Origin: RBG-16-66-20 sp964616875
GTDB taxonomy: Bacteria > Pseudomonadota > Gammaproteobacteria > Burkholderiales > SG8-39
Assembly: GCA_964616875.1 (NCBI GenBank)
Contig: CAZTSJ010000116.1
Span: forward strand, 1 to 8,888
Direction of reading: 5' to 3'
Length of the DNA: 8,888 bases
Part shown: in pieces, positions 1-7,639 of the stretch
Layout of the letters: every line of letters begins with the position of its first letter
Numbering within the stretch: the first letter of the stretch is position 1
Position numbers and translations under genes: made by a program
Notes under the pieces: model-generated
The model's database searches: none
The model's input: the letters and a program-made list of their open reading frames with translations, nothing else
Told to the model about the DNA's origin: nothing

Positions 1-1
1 C

Positions 2-1189
2 GATGCCGTGCGGCGCGCCATCGCCCTGGAGCAGGGCGGCAAGCGCTACCGGTTGAATGAACGAACCGCGGTGCTCATCCCGCGGCCGCGCGGCTGGCAC
101 CTCGACGAGAAGCACGTGCATATTGACGGCCAGCCGGTGTCCGGCGGCATCTTCGATTTCGCGCTGTTCTTCTTCCACAACGCGAAACAGTTGCTGGCGC
201 GCGGTTCGGGACCCTATTTCTACCTGCCGAAGATGGAATCGCGCCTCGAGGCCAGGCTGTGGAACGATATTTTCGGTTTTTCCGAAAAGGAATTGGGAAT
301 CCAGAGCGGCAGCATCAAGGCAACGGCACTGATCGAGACCGTGGTCGCGGCCTTCGAGATGGACGAAATCCTGTACGAGCTGCGCGAGCATTCGGCCGGG
401 CTCAACATCGGCCGCTGGGACTACATTTTTTCCTGCATCAAGAAGTTCCGCGCCAACAAGGATTTCTGCCTTGCCGACCGCGCGCAGGTGACGATGACCG
501 CGCCGTTCATGCGCGCCTACGCGCTCGCGCTGGTGAAGACCTGCCATCGGCGCGGCGCGCCCGCGATGGGCGGCATGGCGGCGCAGATCCCGATCAAGAA
601 CGACCCCGCGGCGAACGAAGCGGCAATGGAAAAAGTGCGCCAGGACAAGCTGCGCGAAGTCACCGACGGCTGCGACGGCACCTGGGTCGCGCATCCCGCG
701 CTGGTGCCGATCGCCAGGGAAATATTCGACCGGCACATGCCGCAGCCAAACCAGTACGCTCGCCAGCGTCCCGACGTCAGCGTGAGCGCGAGGGAACTGC
801 TGGATTTCAAGCCCGCAGCGCCGATCACCGAGGCCGGGCTGCGCAACAACATTTCCGTCGGCGTCCAGTACCTCGGCGCCTGGCTCGCGGGCAACGGCTG
901 CGTGCCGGTGTTCAACCTGATGGAAGATGCGGCTACCGCCGAGATCTCGCGCTCGCAGATCTGGCAGTGGATCCGCTCCGAGAAGGGCAAGCTGGACGAC
1001 GGCCGCAAGGTGACCGCGGATCTTTTCCGCAGGCTGCTCGCCGAAGAACTGCCCAAGGTGAAGGCCTATCTGGGCGAGGACGGCTGGCGCGCCGGCAAGT
1101 ACGAGGCGGGCGCCGCGCTGTTCGAGAAACTCATCACGGGCGATTACGTCGAGTTCCTGACGCTGCCCGCCTACGACCTGATCGACTGA
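2..1189 (+). CDS. aceB: Malate synthase A, C-terminal part (5' end outside window)
   Basis: Malate synthase condenses glyoxylate with acetyl-CoA to give malate and CoA, the second step of the glyoxylate shunt, in the cytoplasm. The reading frame is open from position 2 to the TGA at 1187-1189, giving 395 residues. Malate synthase A is about 530 residues, so roughly the first 138 are missing; the GTG at 8 is an internal valine codon, not a start. Counting from position 2, the expected active-site residues are all present: the glyoxylate-binding Arg28 in RPRGWH, the Mg ligands Glu112 (LIET) and Asp140 (RWDY), and the catalytic base Asp309 in NLMEDAAT. With an offset of 138 these match E. coli R166, E250, D278 and D447. 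The family signature REHSAGLNIGRWDYIF is intact, as is DGTWVAHP. An isocitrate lyase gene is not visible. The gene converges with xth, 31 bp away. Family identity is very secure. Confidence 0.97.
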   Translation, partial: DAVRRAIALEQGGKRYRLNERTAVLIPRPRGWHLDEKHVHIDGQPVSGGIFDFALFFFHNAKQLLARGSGPYFYLPKMESRLEARLWNDIFGFSEKELGIQSGSIKATALIETVVAAFEMDEILYELREHSAGLNIGRWDYIFSCIKKFRANKDFCLADRAQVTMTAPFMRAYALALVKTCHRRGAPAMGGMAAQIPIKNDPAANEAAMEKVRQDKLREVTDGCDGTWVAHPALVPIAREIFDRHMPQPNQYARQRPDVSVSARELLDFKPAAPITEAGLRNNISVGVQYLGAWLAGNGCVPVFNLMEDAATAEISRSQIWQWIRSEKGKLDDGRKVTADLFRRLLAEELPKVKAYLGEDGWRAGKYEAGAALFEKLITGDYVEFLTLPAYDLID

Positions 1190-1197
1190 TCAGGAGG

Positions 1198-1222
1198 AAC
1201 AGGGCGTCCTCACCGCCCTGTT
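1198..1222. terminator. Hairpin between convergent aceB and xth, possible bidirectional terminator
   Basis: AACAGGGCG (1198-1206) and CGCCCTGTT (1214-1222) form a perfect 9-bp stem with a 7-base loop. It starts 9 bases after the aceB stop, and its right arm covers two bases of the xth stop codon (TAA on the minus strand, 1223-1221). The placement between two 3' ends suits transcription termination in both directions. However, neither side is followed by a T-run, so it is not a classical intrinsic terminator. It could instead protect 3' ends of transcripts or be a weak or Rho-assisted terminator. Confidence 0.5.
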
Positions 1223-1985
1223 AGGAAAACTCCGCGATCACGGGGGCGTGATCCGATGGCCGCTCGAGCTTGCGCGGCGCCTTGTCGACGCTGCTGGCGA
1301 TGCAGCGTTTCGCCAGTTCGGCTGAAGCAAGCACGTGGTCTATGCGCAGGCCGGCGTTGCGCCTGAAGCCCAGCATGCGGTAGTCCCACCAGGAGTAGAT
1401 TTTTTCCGGCTGCGCGAAAAGCCGGAACGAATCCACGAGGCCGAGCGCGAGCAGCGCGCGCCACGCCGCGCGCTCGGCGTCGGAGACGAGAACCTGGCCC
1501 TCCCAGCCCTTCGGGTCGTGCACGTCGCGGTCTTCCGGCGCGACGTTGAAATCCCCGGCCACCGCGAGGAGCGGATGGCGCGACATTTCGGCGGCGACGT
1601 ATTGCTCGAGAGCCGCAAACCAGCGCAGCTTGTATTCGTATTTCTCCGATCCCACGCTCTGCCCGTTGGGGCAGTAGACGCAGATCACGCGCACACCATC
1701 CACCGTGGCGGCGAGGACACGTTTCTGCTCGTCCTGGAAATCCGGGATTCCCGCGCTCACCTCGAGCGGCGGCGAGCGCGCGAGAATCGCGACGCCGTTG
1801 TAGGTCTTCTGTCCCGAAACAGCCGAGACGTAGCCCGCGGCCTGCAGCTCGGCGTGCGGATATTTCGCGTCCTCACACTTGAGTTCCTGCAGGCAAACGA
1901 CATCAGGCTGCACCTGTGCGAGCCAATCGGTCAGGTGCGGCAGGCGGACCTTGAGCGAGTTTACGTTCCAGCTCGCGAGCTTCAT
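1221..1985 (-). CDS. xth: Exodeoxyribonuclease III / AP endonuclease
   Basis: This is a 254-residue member of the Mg-dependent endonuclease/exonuclease/phosphatase family. It is the exonuclease III type that cuts DNA 5' of abasic sites and degrades 3' ends during base-excision repair. Visible active-site residues, in order, are Asn7 (SWNVNSL), Glu34 (LQELK), Tyr104 (VYCPNG), Asp145 and Asn147 (AGDFNVAP), Asp216 (LRIDHVL), and the Asp245-His246 pair in PSDHAPV. The length is slightly below E. coli ExoIII (268). The ATG at 1985 is chosen because MKLASWNVNSL is the normal family N-terminus. No Shine-Dalgarno is visible upstream: the 19 bases separating it from the prlC stop are almost pure G/C. 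Translation may therefore depend on ribosomes finishing prlC. It is probably the last gene of a folD-prlC-xth transcript, ending at the hairpin shared with aceB. Whether it favours exonuclease or AP endonuclease activity cannot be read from the sequence. Confidence 0.95.
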   Translation of the reverse strand: MKLASWNVNSLKVRLPHLTDWLAQVQPDVVCLQELKCEDAKYPHAELQAAGYVSAVSGQKTYNGVAILARSPPLEVSAGIPDFQDEQKRVLAATVDGVRVICVYCPNGQSVGSEKYEYKLRWFAALEQYVAAEMSRHPLLAVAGDFNVAPEDRDVHDPKGWEGQVLVSDAERAAWRALLALGLVDSFRLFAQPEKIYSWWDYRMLGFRRNAGLRIDHVLASAELAKRCIASSVDKAPRKLERPSDHAPVIAEFS

Positions 1986-2004
1986 GCGCGGCGCGGCTGG
2001 ACCG

Positions 2005-4074
2005 TCACGCGGGAATCATGCCGCTGTGCCTGAGCAGGGCGTCGACGCGCGGTTCGCGGCCGCGAAAGGCGCGGAACGAGTCCGCGGCGGGCCGGCTGCC
2101 GCCCACCGCGAGGATCTCGTCGCGAAAACGCTGGCCGGTCGCCGCATCGAGAATGCCTTTGGAGTCGCGTACTTCTTCGAATGCGCTGTAGGCGTCGGCG
2201 GAGAGAACCTCGGCCCATTTGTAACTGTAGTAACCGGCCGCGTAGCCCCCCGCGAAGATGTGCGAGAAGCTGTTCGGAAAACGGTTCCACGCCGGGGGCA
2301 CCATCACCGCCACCTCGCGCCGCACTTCATCGAGCAGCTTCAGCACCGCGCTGCCCGCATGCGTACCGTCCGCCGGCTCGAAGTCCGAGTGCAGGCGCAT
2401 GTCGAACAGCGCGAATTCGATCTGCCGCAGCGTGGCGAGGCCCGACTGGAAGTTTTTCGCCGCGACCATTTTGTCGTAGAGCGCGCGTGGCAGGGATTCG
2501 CCCGTCTCGGCATGGCGCGTCAGGTGCTTGAGTACTTCCCACTCCCAGCAGAAATTCTCCATGAACTGGCTGGGCAGTTCGACCGCGTCCCACTCGACGC
2601 CGTTGATGCCGGCGACGCCGAGATCCTCGACGCGCGTGAGCAGGTGATGCAGGCCGTGGCCGAATTCGTGGAACAGTGTGATGACGTCGTCGTGCGTGAA
2701 CAGCGCCGGCTTGCCGCCGACCGGACCCGAGAAGTTGCAGTTCAGGTAGGCCACCGGCACCTGGATGTCCGTCTCGCGCCGCCGCCGCGAGATCGCGCCG
2801 TCCATCCACGCGCCGCCGCGCTTGGTATCACGCGCGTAAAGATCGACATAGAACCGGCCGATCAGCTCGTTGCCCGCACCATGCGCGTTGCAGATGTCGT
2901 AGAAGCGGACGTCCTCGTGCCAGGTTTCGGCTGTACTCGGGGCAATCGTGATCTGGTACAGGTTCTGCACCAGCTGGAACATCCCCGGCAGTACCTGGGT
3001 TTCGGGAAAATACTGTTTGACCTCGTGGTCGGAGAACGCATAGCGCTGGGCGCGCAGCTTCTCCGAGGCATAGGCGATGTCCCAGGATTCGAGCGTTTCG
3101 ATTCCTAGCTCGCTGCTCGCAAAGCCGCGCAGTTCCGCGAGGTCGCGCTCGGCGAAGGGTCGCGCGCGCGCTGCCAGGTCGCGCAGGAACTCGATTACCT
3201 GTCGTGGCGTCTGCGCCATTTTCGGCACTAGCGACACTTCGGCGTAGTTCGGGTAGCCGAGCAGCACGGAGTCCTCCTTGCGCAGCCCCAGGATGCGCTC
3301 GATAAGCGGCGTGTTGTCGCGCTCCGGTTTGCCGAATTCCGAGGCACGGGTCGCGCTTTCGCGGTACAGCGTCGCGCGCAGCGCGCGATCGTCCGCGTAC
3401 TGCATGACCGGGTAGTAGGATGGCATCTGCAGGTTGAACTTCCAGCGAGGCTTGCCGTCGGCCGGGGTTCCATCCTTCTGTGCAGCCTCCCGTGCCGCGG
3501 CGAGCGAATCGGCAGGAATTCCGGAAATTCTACTTTCATCAATAAAAATGGAAAATGCGTTGGTCGCGTCCAGCACGTTCTCGGAGAACTTCGCCGACAG
3601 CGAAGCAAGTTCTTCCTGGATCGCGGCGTAGCGTGGCTTGACTGCTTCGGGAAGTTCCGAGCCGCTCAGCCTGAAGTCCCGTATCGCGTTCTCGACCGAC
3701 TTCTTGCGGGCCGGGGACAGCCTGCCGAACTCGGGGGAGGCCGCCAGCGCCTGGTATTTCTCGAATCGCGCGGTGTCCTGACCGAGTTCGGTCCAGTACT
3801 GAGTAATTTTCGGCAGCGCGGCGTTGTAGGCTTCCCGCAGGGCCGGGCTGTCCACCACGGCGTGCAGGTGCTCGACCTGGCTCCATGCGCGCGACAGGCG
3901 TTCGTTCGCGTTCTCCATCGGCGTGACGAACTGGTCCCAAGTCGCGGGTGCCTCCTGGGTTGCCTGTTTCGCCGACCGCGCCTCGGCAATCAGCTGATCG
4001 ATGGCCGGAGCGACGTGTTCCGGCGTGATCGCGGTGAATCGCGGCAGGCCGGAGAAATCAAGAAGAGGATTCAA
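2005..4074 (-). CDS. prlC: Oligopeptidase A (M3 family zinc metallopeptidase)
   Basis: This is a cytoplasmic zinc endopeptidase that degrades short peptides, including cleaved signal peptides and proteasome-like protease products. It has 689 residues from the TTG at 4074; E. coli OpdA has 680. The catalytic motif HEFGH is at residues 469-473 (zinc ligands His469 and His473, catalytic Glu470), with the third zinc ligand Glu499 in DAVELPSQF. Further on, HIFAGGYAAGYYSY supplies the tyrosine-rich substrate-binding loop typical of M3 enzymes, and the protein ends in the family's FRGREP block. There is no signal peptide. Start choice: a GTG six codons upstream (4092) would add residues but has no ribosome site. 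The TTG has GGAG seven bases upstream and gives NPLLDFSGLP, matching the MTNPLL start of E. coli OpdA. The gene overlaps the folD 3' end by 17 bp and lies 19 bp before xth, so co-transcription with both is likely. Confidence 0.96.
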   Translation of the reverse strand: MNPLLDFSGLPRFTAITPEHVAPAIDQLIAEARSAKQATQEAPATWDQFVTPMENANERLSRAWSQVEHLHAVVDSPALREAYNAALPKITQYWTELGQDTARFEKYQALAASPEFGRLSPARKKSVENAIRDFRLSGSELPEAVKPRYAAIQEELASLSAKFSENVLDATNAFSIFIDESRISGIPADSLAAAREAAQKDGTPADGKPRWKFNLQMPSYYPVMQYADDRALRATLYRESATRASEFGKPERDNTPLIERILGLRKEDSVLLGYPNYAEVSLVPKMAQTPRQVIEFLRDLAARARPFAERDLAELRGFASSELGIETLESWDIAYASEKLRAQRYAFSDHEVKQYFPETQVLPGMFQLVQNLYQITIAPSTAETWHEDVRFYDICNAHGAGNELIGRFYVDLYARDTKRGGAWMDGAISRRRRETDIQVPVAYLNCNFSGPVGGKPALFTHDDVITLFHEFGHGLHHLLTRVEDLGVAGINGVEWDAVELPSQFMENFCWEWEVLKHLTRHAETGESLPRALYDKMVAAKNFQSGLATLRQIEFALFDMRLHSDFEPADGTHAGSAVLKLLDEVRREVAVMVPPAWNRFPNSFSHIFAGGYAAGYYSYKWAEVLSADAYSAFEEVRDSKGILDAATGQRFRDEILAVGGSRPAADSFRAFRGREPRVDALLRHSGMIPA

Positions 4075-4918
4075 GCGAGAGCTCCGCAGCACGGACAGTG
4101 TTTACGATCAGCATGGCGACGGTCATCGGGCCGACGCCGCCAGGGACCGGGGTGATGCTCCCGGCAATTTCCTTCACCGCGGCAAAATCAACGTCGCCCG
4201 CGATTTTGCCGTCGGCCATCCGGTTCACGCCAACGTCGATCACGCAGGCACCGGGTTTGACCATTCCGGCGGTGATGAGTTTCGCCTTGCCGACCGCGGC
4301 GATCAGCACGTCGGCCCGACGCGTAGCCTGCGCGAGATCCGGCGTCTTCGAATGACAGATGGTGACGGTCGCGTCCTTTTGCAAGAGCAGGAGCGCCAGG
4401 GGTTTGCCGACGATGGTCGAGCGGCCCACGATCACTGCCTGCTTGCCAGCCAGCGACACGCCCGCGTGTTCCAGCAGGCGCATCACGCCCGCCGCCGTAC
4501 CCGGCACGAAACCGGGCCGTCCCTGCAGCAGTGCGCCCAGGTTTACGGCGTGGAAACCGTCCACATCCTTCAGCGGCGAAACCGCCTCGAACACCCGCGA
4601 CTGCGCCAGGTGCCCGGGCAGGGGCAGCTGCACCAGGATGCCGTGTACGCGCGGATTGGCGTTCAACTGCGCCACGCGCTCGAGCAGCGCAGTTTCGGAG
4701 ACGCTGGCCGGAAATTCGTGAATTTCGGAGTGCACGCCGGTTTCTTCGCAGGCGCGCGCCTTGTTGCGCACGTAGATGCGCGACGCCGGGTCATCCCCCA
4801 CGAGGATCGCGGCGAGACCCGGCCGCACGCCGCGCCCGGCAAGCGATGCGACCGCGCTTTTCTGTGTTGCGCGCAGCGCGGCGGCGAGTGATTTTCCGTC
4901 GATGATTTTTGCATGCAT
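4058..4918 (-). CDS. folD: Bifunctional methylenetetrahydrofolate dehydrogenase / methenyltetrahydrofolate cyclohydrolase
   Basis: FolD interconverts 5,10-methylene-THF, 5,10-methenyl-THF and 10-formyl-THF using NADP, supplying one-carbon units for purines, formyl-Met-tRNA and related needs in the cytoplasm. The protein is 286 residues, the usual length. The N-terminal catalytic domain carries the YVRNK motif at 49-53 (catalytic Lys53), VQLPLP at 96-101 and PLKDVDGF at 115-122 (Asp120). The Rossmann NADP domain has GRSTIVGKP at 165-173. The closing signature PVPGGVGPMTVAML is at 257-270. Oddity: the usual PCTP segment reads PGTA (139-142). The ATG at 4918 is chosen because MHAKIIDGKSL is a normal FolD start. 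ATGs 5 bases upstream and 4 bases downstream are in another frame. No Shine-Dalgarno is visible, and a TATAGT hexamer ends five bases before the ATG, so a leaderless message is possible. It is divergent from aceE (33 bp gap) and is the first gene of the minus-strand set. Confidence 0.96.
   Translation of the reverse strand: MHAKIIDGKSLAAALRATQKSAVASLAGRGVRPGLAAILVGDDPASRIYVRNKARACEETGVHSEIHEFPASVSETALLERVAQLNANPRVHGILVQLPLPGHLAQSRVFEAVSPLKDVDGFHAVNLGALLQGRPGFVPGTAAGVMRLLEHAGVSLAGKQAVIVGRSTIVGKPLALLLLQKDATVTICHSKTPDLAQATRRADVLIAAVGKAKLITAGMVKPGACVIDVGVNRMADGKIAGDVDFAAVKEIAGSITPVPGGVGPMTVAMLIVNTVRAAELSLESSS
4082..4085 (-). promoter_or_regulatory. Ribosome binding site deciding the TTG start of prlC
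   Basis: On the minus strand GGAG lies seven bases before the TTG at 4074, inside the folD coding region. The competing GTG at 4092 has no purine-rich stretch at a useful distance. Together with the homologous N-terminus NPLL, this favours TTG as the true start. Confidence 0.65.
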
Positions 4919-4951
4919 GGCATACTATAAAACCACAAACAGGAGGACACC
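4919..4951. promoter_or_regulatory. Divergent folD/aceE start region with overlapping -10-like hexamers
   Basis: Only 33 bp separate the folD and aceE start codons, and this is the one AT-rich patch near either start. On the plus strand TATAAA (4926-4931, 5 of 6 to the -10 consensus) would start aceE transcription near 4938, just ahead of its ribosome site. On the minus strand TATAGT (4929-4924, 5 of 6) would start transcription within a base or so of the folD ATG. The two hexamers overlap by four bases, so polymerase could not occupy both at once. I see no convincing -35 for either; these would fall inside the opposite coding region. No palindromic operator of the PdhR type was found. The true promoters could instead lie within folD or aceE. 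Confidence 0.35.
4941..4946 (+). promoter_or_regulatory. Strong ribosome binding site of aceE
   Basis: AGGAGG lies five bases before the ATG at 4952, a perfect core match to the 16S anti-Shine-Dalgarno. It is by far the best ribosome site in the window, in keeping with a highly expressed central-metabolism gene, and it contrasts with folD, aceF and xth, which have none visible. Confidence 0.85.
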
Positions 4952-7639
4952 ATGTCTGCCGTTCCGCAACAGCCCGCGGCAAACGATCCTGACAGCCTCG
5001 AGACCCAGGAGTGGCTGGACGCGCTCGAGTCCGTGCTCGAGCGCGAAGGCGGCGAGCGCGCGCATTACCTGATCGAGAAGCTGACCGAAAAGGCGCGCAC
5101 TTCCGGCGTCACCCTGCCGTACAGCCCGCACACGCCCTACGTCAATACCATTCCGGCGCACATGGAAGAGCGCTCGCCGGGCGACCCGGCGCTCGAAGAG
5201 CGCATCCGTTCGTATTGCCGCTGGAACGCGATGGTGATGGTGGCGCGCGCCAACAAGAACGACGACGAGCTCGGCGGCCACATCGCCAGCTTCGCGTCGG
5301 TGGGCACGCTGTTCGGCATCGGCCAGAACCACTTCTGGAACGCGCCGCACGAGGCGCACGGCGGCGACCTGGTGTACTTCCAGGGCCATTCCTCGCCCGG
5401 CATTTATGCACGCGGCCTGCTCGAAGGCCGCTTCACCGAAGAGCAGCTGCTCAACTTCCGCCGCGACGTCGACGGCAAGGGCGTGTCTTCCTATCCGCAT
5501 CCCTGGCTGATGCCGGATTACTGGCAGTTTCCGACGGTGTCGATGGGCCTCGGGCCGATCCAGGCGATTTACATGGCGCGCTACCTCAAGTACCTGCAGG
5601 CGAGGGGGCATGCGCAAACGGAAAACAGGAAGGTCTGGGTATTCTGCGGCGACGGCGAAATGGACGAGCCCGAATCGCTGGGCGCAATCGGTCTCGCGTC
5701 ACGCGAGAAGCTCGACAACTTGATTTTCATCGTCAACTGCAACCTGCAGCGGCTGGATGGTCCGGTGCGCGGCAACGGCAAGATCATCCAGGAGCTGGAG
5801 GGCGAGTTCCGCGGCTCCGGCTGGAACGTGATCAAGCTCATCTGGGGTGGCTACTGGGACGCGCTGCTTGCGCGCGACAAGGAAGGGCACCTGCGCCGGA
5901 TCATGGAAGACACCGTCGACGGCGAGTACCAGAATTACAAAGCCAATGACGGCGCCTTCGTGCGCAAGCATTTCTTCGGCAAGCATCCCAAGCTGCTCGA
6001 AATGGTCTCGCGCATGAGCGACGAAGACATCTGGCGCCTGAACCGCGGCGGGCATGATCCGCACAAAATCTATGCCGCGTACGCGGCGGCGGTGAAGCAC
6101 AAGGGCCAGCCCACGGTGATCCTCGCCAAGACCATCAAGGGCTACGGCATGGGCAAGCAGGGCCAGGCCAAGAATCCGACCCACCAGCTGAAGAAGGTCG
6201 ACCTCGCGACCATTAAGGAAATGCGCGATCGCTTCAACATTCCGGTCACCGACGACCAGCTGGAGAAGCTGCCGTTCTACGTCCCGCCGGCCGATTCGCC
6301 GGAGATGAAGTACCTGCAGGAGCACCGCAAGGCCCTGGGCGGCTTCTTTCCGCAGCGCCGGCAGAAGGCGGAATCCGCGCTGGCGGTGCCGGCGCTCTCG
6401 AGCTTCGAGCAGGTGCTGAAGGGTTCGGGCGAAGGGCGCGAGATCTCGACCACCATGGCTTTCGTTCGCATTCTCACCGCGCTGGTGCGCGACAAGGAGC
6501 TCGGCAGGCGCATCGTGCCGATCGTGCCCGACGAGGCGCGCACCTTCGGCATGGAAGGCATGTTTCGCCAGCTGGGCATTTTCGCCCCCGAGGGGCAGAA
6601 GTACGAGCCGGTCGACAAGGACCAGGTGATGTACTACCGCGAGGACAAGCAGGGCCAGATCCTCGAAGAAGGCATCAATGAAGCGGGCGCGATGTGCTCG
6701 TGGATCGCCGCCGCGACTTCCTACAGCCATTCAAACCAGGTCACGATTCCGTTCTACATCTTCTATTCGATGTTCGGCATGCAGAGGATCGGCGATCTGG
6801 CCTGGGCCGCGGCCGACCAGCGCGCGCGCGGCTTCCTGCTCGGCGCTACTGCGGGCCGCACCACGCTCAATGGCGAAGGCCTGCAGCACGAGGACGGCCA
6901 CTCGCACATCCTTGCCTCGGTGATCCCGAACTGCATCTCCTACGACCCGACCTACGGTTACGAGATCGCGGTGATCATCCACGACGGCCTGCGCCGCATG
7001 GTCGCGAATCAGGAGGATGTGTACTACTACATCACCCTGATGAACGAGAACTACGAGCACCCGGCGCTGCCCGAGGGCACGGAGCGGGGAATACTGAAAG
7101 GCCTCTATTCATTCAAAGAGTCGAAGTCAAAAGCGAAACCGCGGGTCCAGATGCTCGGCTCCGGAACCATCCTGCGCGAAGTGATCGCGGCGGCCGAACT
7201 GCTGGAGAAGGACTGGGGAGTGGCTGCGGACATCTGGAGCGCGACCAGCTTCACCGAGCTGCGGCGCGACGGGCTCGCCGCGGAGCGCTGGAACCTGCTG
7301 CATCCGGAGGACCAGCCCCGCGTGCCCTATGTCACGCAGTGCCTCGAGAAACGCGCCGGCCCGGTGGTCGCGGCGAGCGACTATATGAAGACCTTCGCCG
7401 ACCAGATCCGTCCGTTCGTGCCCAGGGAGCGGATCTACAAGGTGCTCGGGACGGATGGCTTCGGCCGCTCGGACTCGCGCGCCAAGCTGCGCCACTTCTT
7501 CGAGGTGAACCGCACCTTCATCGCCATCGCGGCCTTGAAGGCGCTCGCAGAATCGGGCGAAGGCAAGGCGAAGACGGTGAGCGAGGCGCTCAAGAAGTAC
7601 GGCATCGATCCCGCCAAGCCGGATCCCACCACCGTATGA
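4952..7639 (+). CDS. aceE: Pyruvate dehydrogenase E1 component, homodimeric type
   Basis: AceE is the thiamine-diphosphate enzyme that decarboxylates pyruvate and passes the acetyl group to the lipoyl arm of E2, committing carbon to acetyl-CoA. It has 895 residues (E. coli 887). The N-terminal region (about 1-60) is the E2-binding segment. The ThDP motif begins GDGEMDE at 233-239 and closes at Asn264 in VNCNLQRLDG, equivalent to E. coli N260. His411 in the active-site loop NPTHQLKK corresponds to E. coli His407. The catalytic Glu535 is in TFGMEGMFRQLG, and GLQHEDGHSHI is also conserved. The C-terminal transketolase-like domain ends with RSDSRAKLRHFFEV. The ATG at 4952 is supported by AGGAGG five bases upstream and a standard MSAVP-type start. 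Its TGA (7637-7639) overlaps the aceF ATG as ATGA, so the two are one operon. This is unrelated to the alpha/beta heterodimeric E1. No missing residues or frameshifts were seen. Confidence 0.98.
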   Translation: MSAVPQQPAANDPDSLETQEWLDALESVLEREGGERAHYLIEKLTEKARTSGVTLPYSPHTPYVNTIPAHMEERSPGDPALEERIRSYCRWNAMVMVARANKNDDELGGHIASFASVGTLFGIGQNHFWNAPHEAHGGDLVYFQGHSSPGIYARGLLEGRFTEEQLLNFRRDVDGKGVSSYPHPWLMPDYWQFPTVSMGLGPIQAIYMARYLKYLQARGHAQTENRKVWVFCGDGEMDEPESLGAIGLASREKLDNLIFIVNCNLQRLDGPVRGNGKIIQELEGEFRGSGWNVIKLIWGGYWDALLARDKEGHLRRIMEDTVDGEYQNYKANDGAFVRKHFFGKHPKLLEMVSRMSDEDIWRLNRGGHDPHKIYAAYAAAVKHKGQPTVILAKTIKGYGMGKQGQAKNPTHQLKKVDLATIKEMRDRFNIPVTDDQLEKLPFYVPPADSPEMKYLQEHRKALGGFFPQRRQKAESALAVPALSSFEQVLKGSGEGREISTTMAFVRILTALVRDKELGRRIVPIVPDEARTFGMEGMFRQLGIFAPEGQKYEPVDKDQVMYYREDKQGQILEEGINEAGAMCSWIAAATSYSHSNQVTIPFYIFYSMFGMQRIGDLAWAAADQRARGFLLGATAGRTTLNGEGLQHEDGHSHILASVIPNCISYDPTYGYEIAVIIHDGLRRMVANQEDVYYYITLMNENYEHPALPEGTERGILKGLYSFKESKSKAKPRVQMLGSGTILREVIAAAELLEKDWGVAADIWSATSFTELRRDGLAAERWNLLHPEDQPRVPYVTQCLEKRAGPVVAASDYMKTFADQIRPFVPRERIYKVLGTDGFGRSDSRAKLRHFFEVNRTFIAIAALKALAESGEGKAKTVSEALKKYGIDPAKPDPTTV

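Noticed and set aside
8..10. GTG as a start codon for malate synthase
   Set aside because: The frame is open upstream to the window edge, and the protein would lack the first quarter of the enzyme; it is an internal Val codon.
1879..3108. 409-codon plus-strand frame across xth and prlC
   Set aside because: It runs antisense to the catalytic parts of oligopeptidase A and the N-terminus of exonuclease III, has no recognisable domain, and is rich in Arg/Val/His as shadow frames usually are.
4910..4917. TGCATGCA palindrome at the folD start as an operator
   Set aside because: It is only eight bases, partly dictated by the Met-His-Ala-Lys codons, and no second copy exists nearby.
4997..5041. Three CTCGAG copies within 45 bases at the start of aceE
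   Set aside because: Each encodes Leu-Glu in frame in a helix rich in these residues with the preferred codons; this is coding constraint and not a repeat element.
5699..6730. Long open frame (343 codons) on the minus strand within aceE
   Set aside because: It is antisense to the conserved AceE coding sequence, resembles no protein I know, and long antisense frames are expected in GC-rich coding DNA with strong third-position bias.
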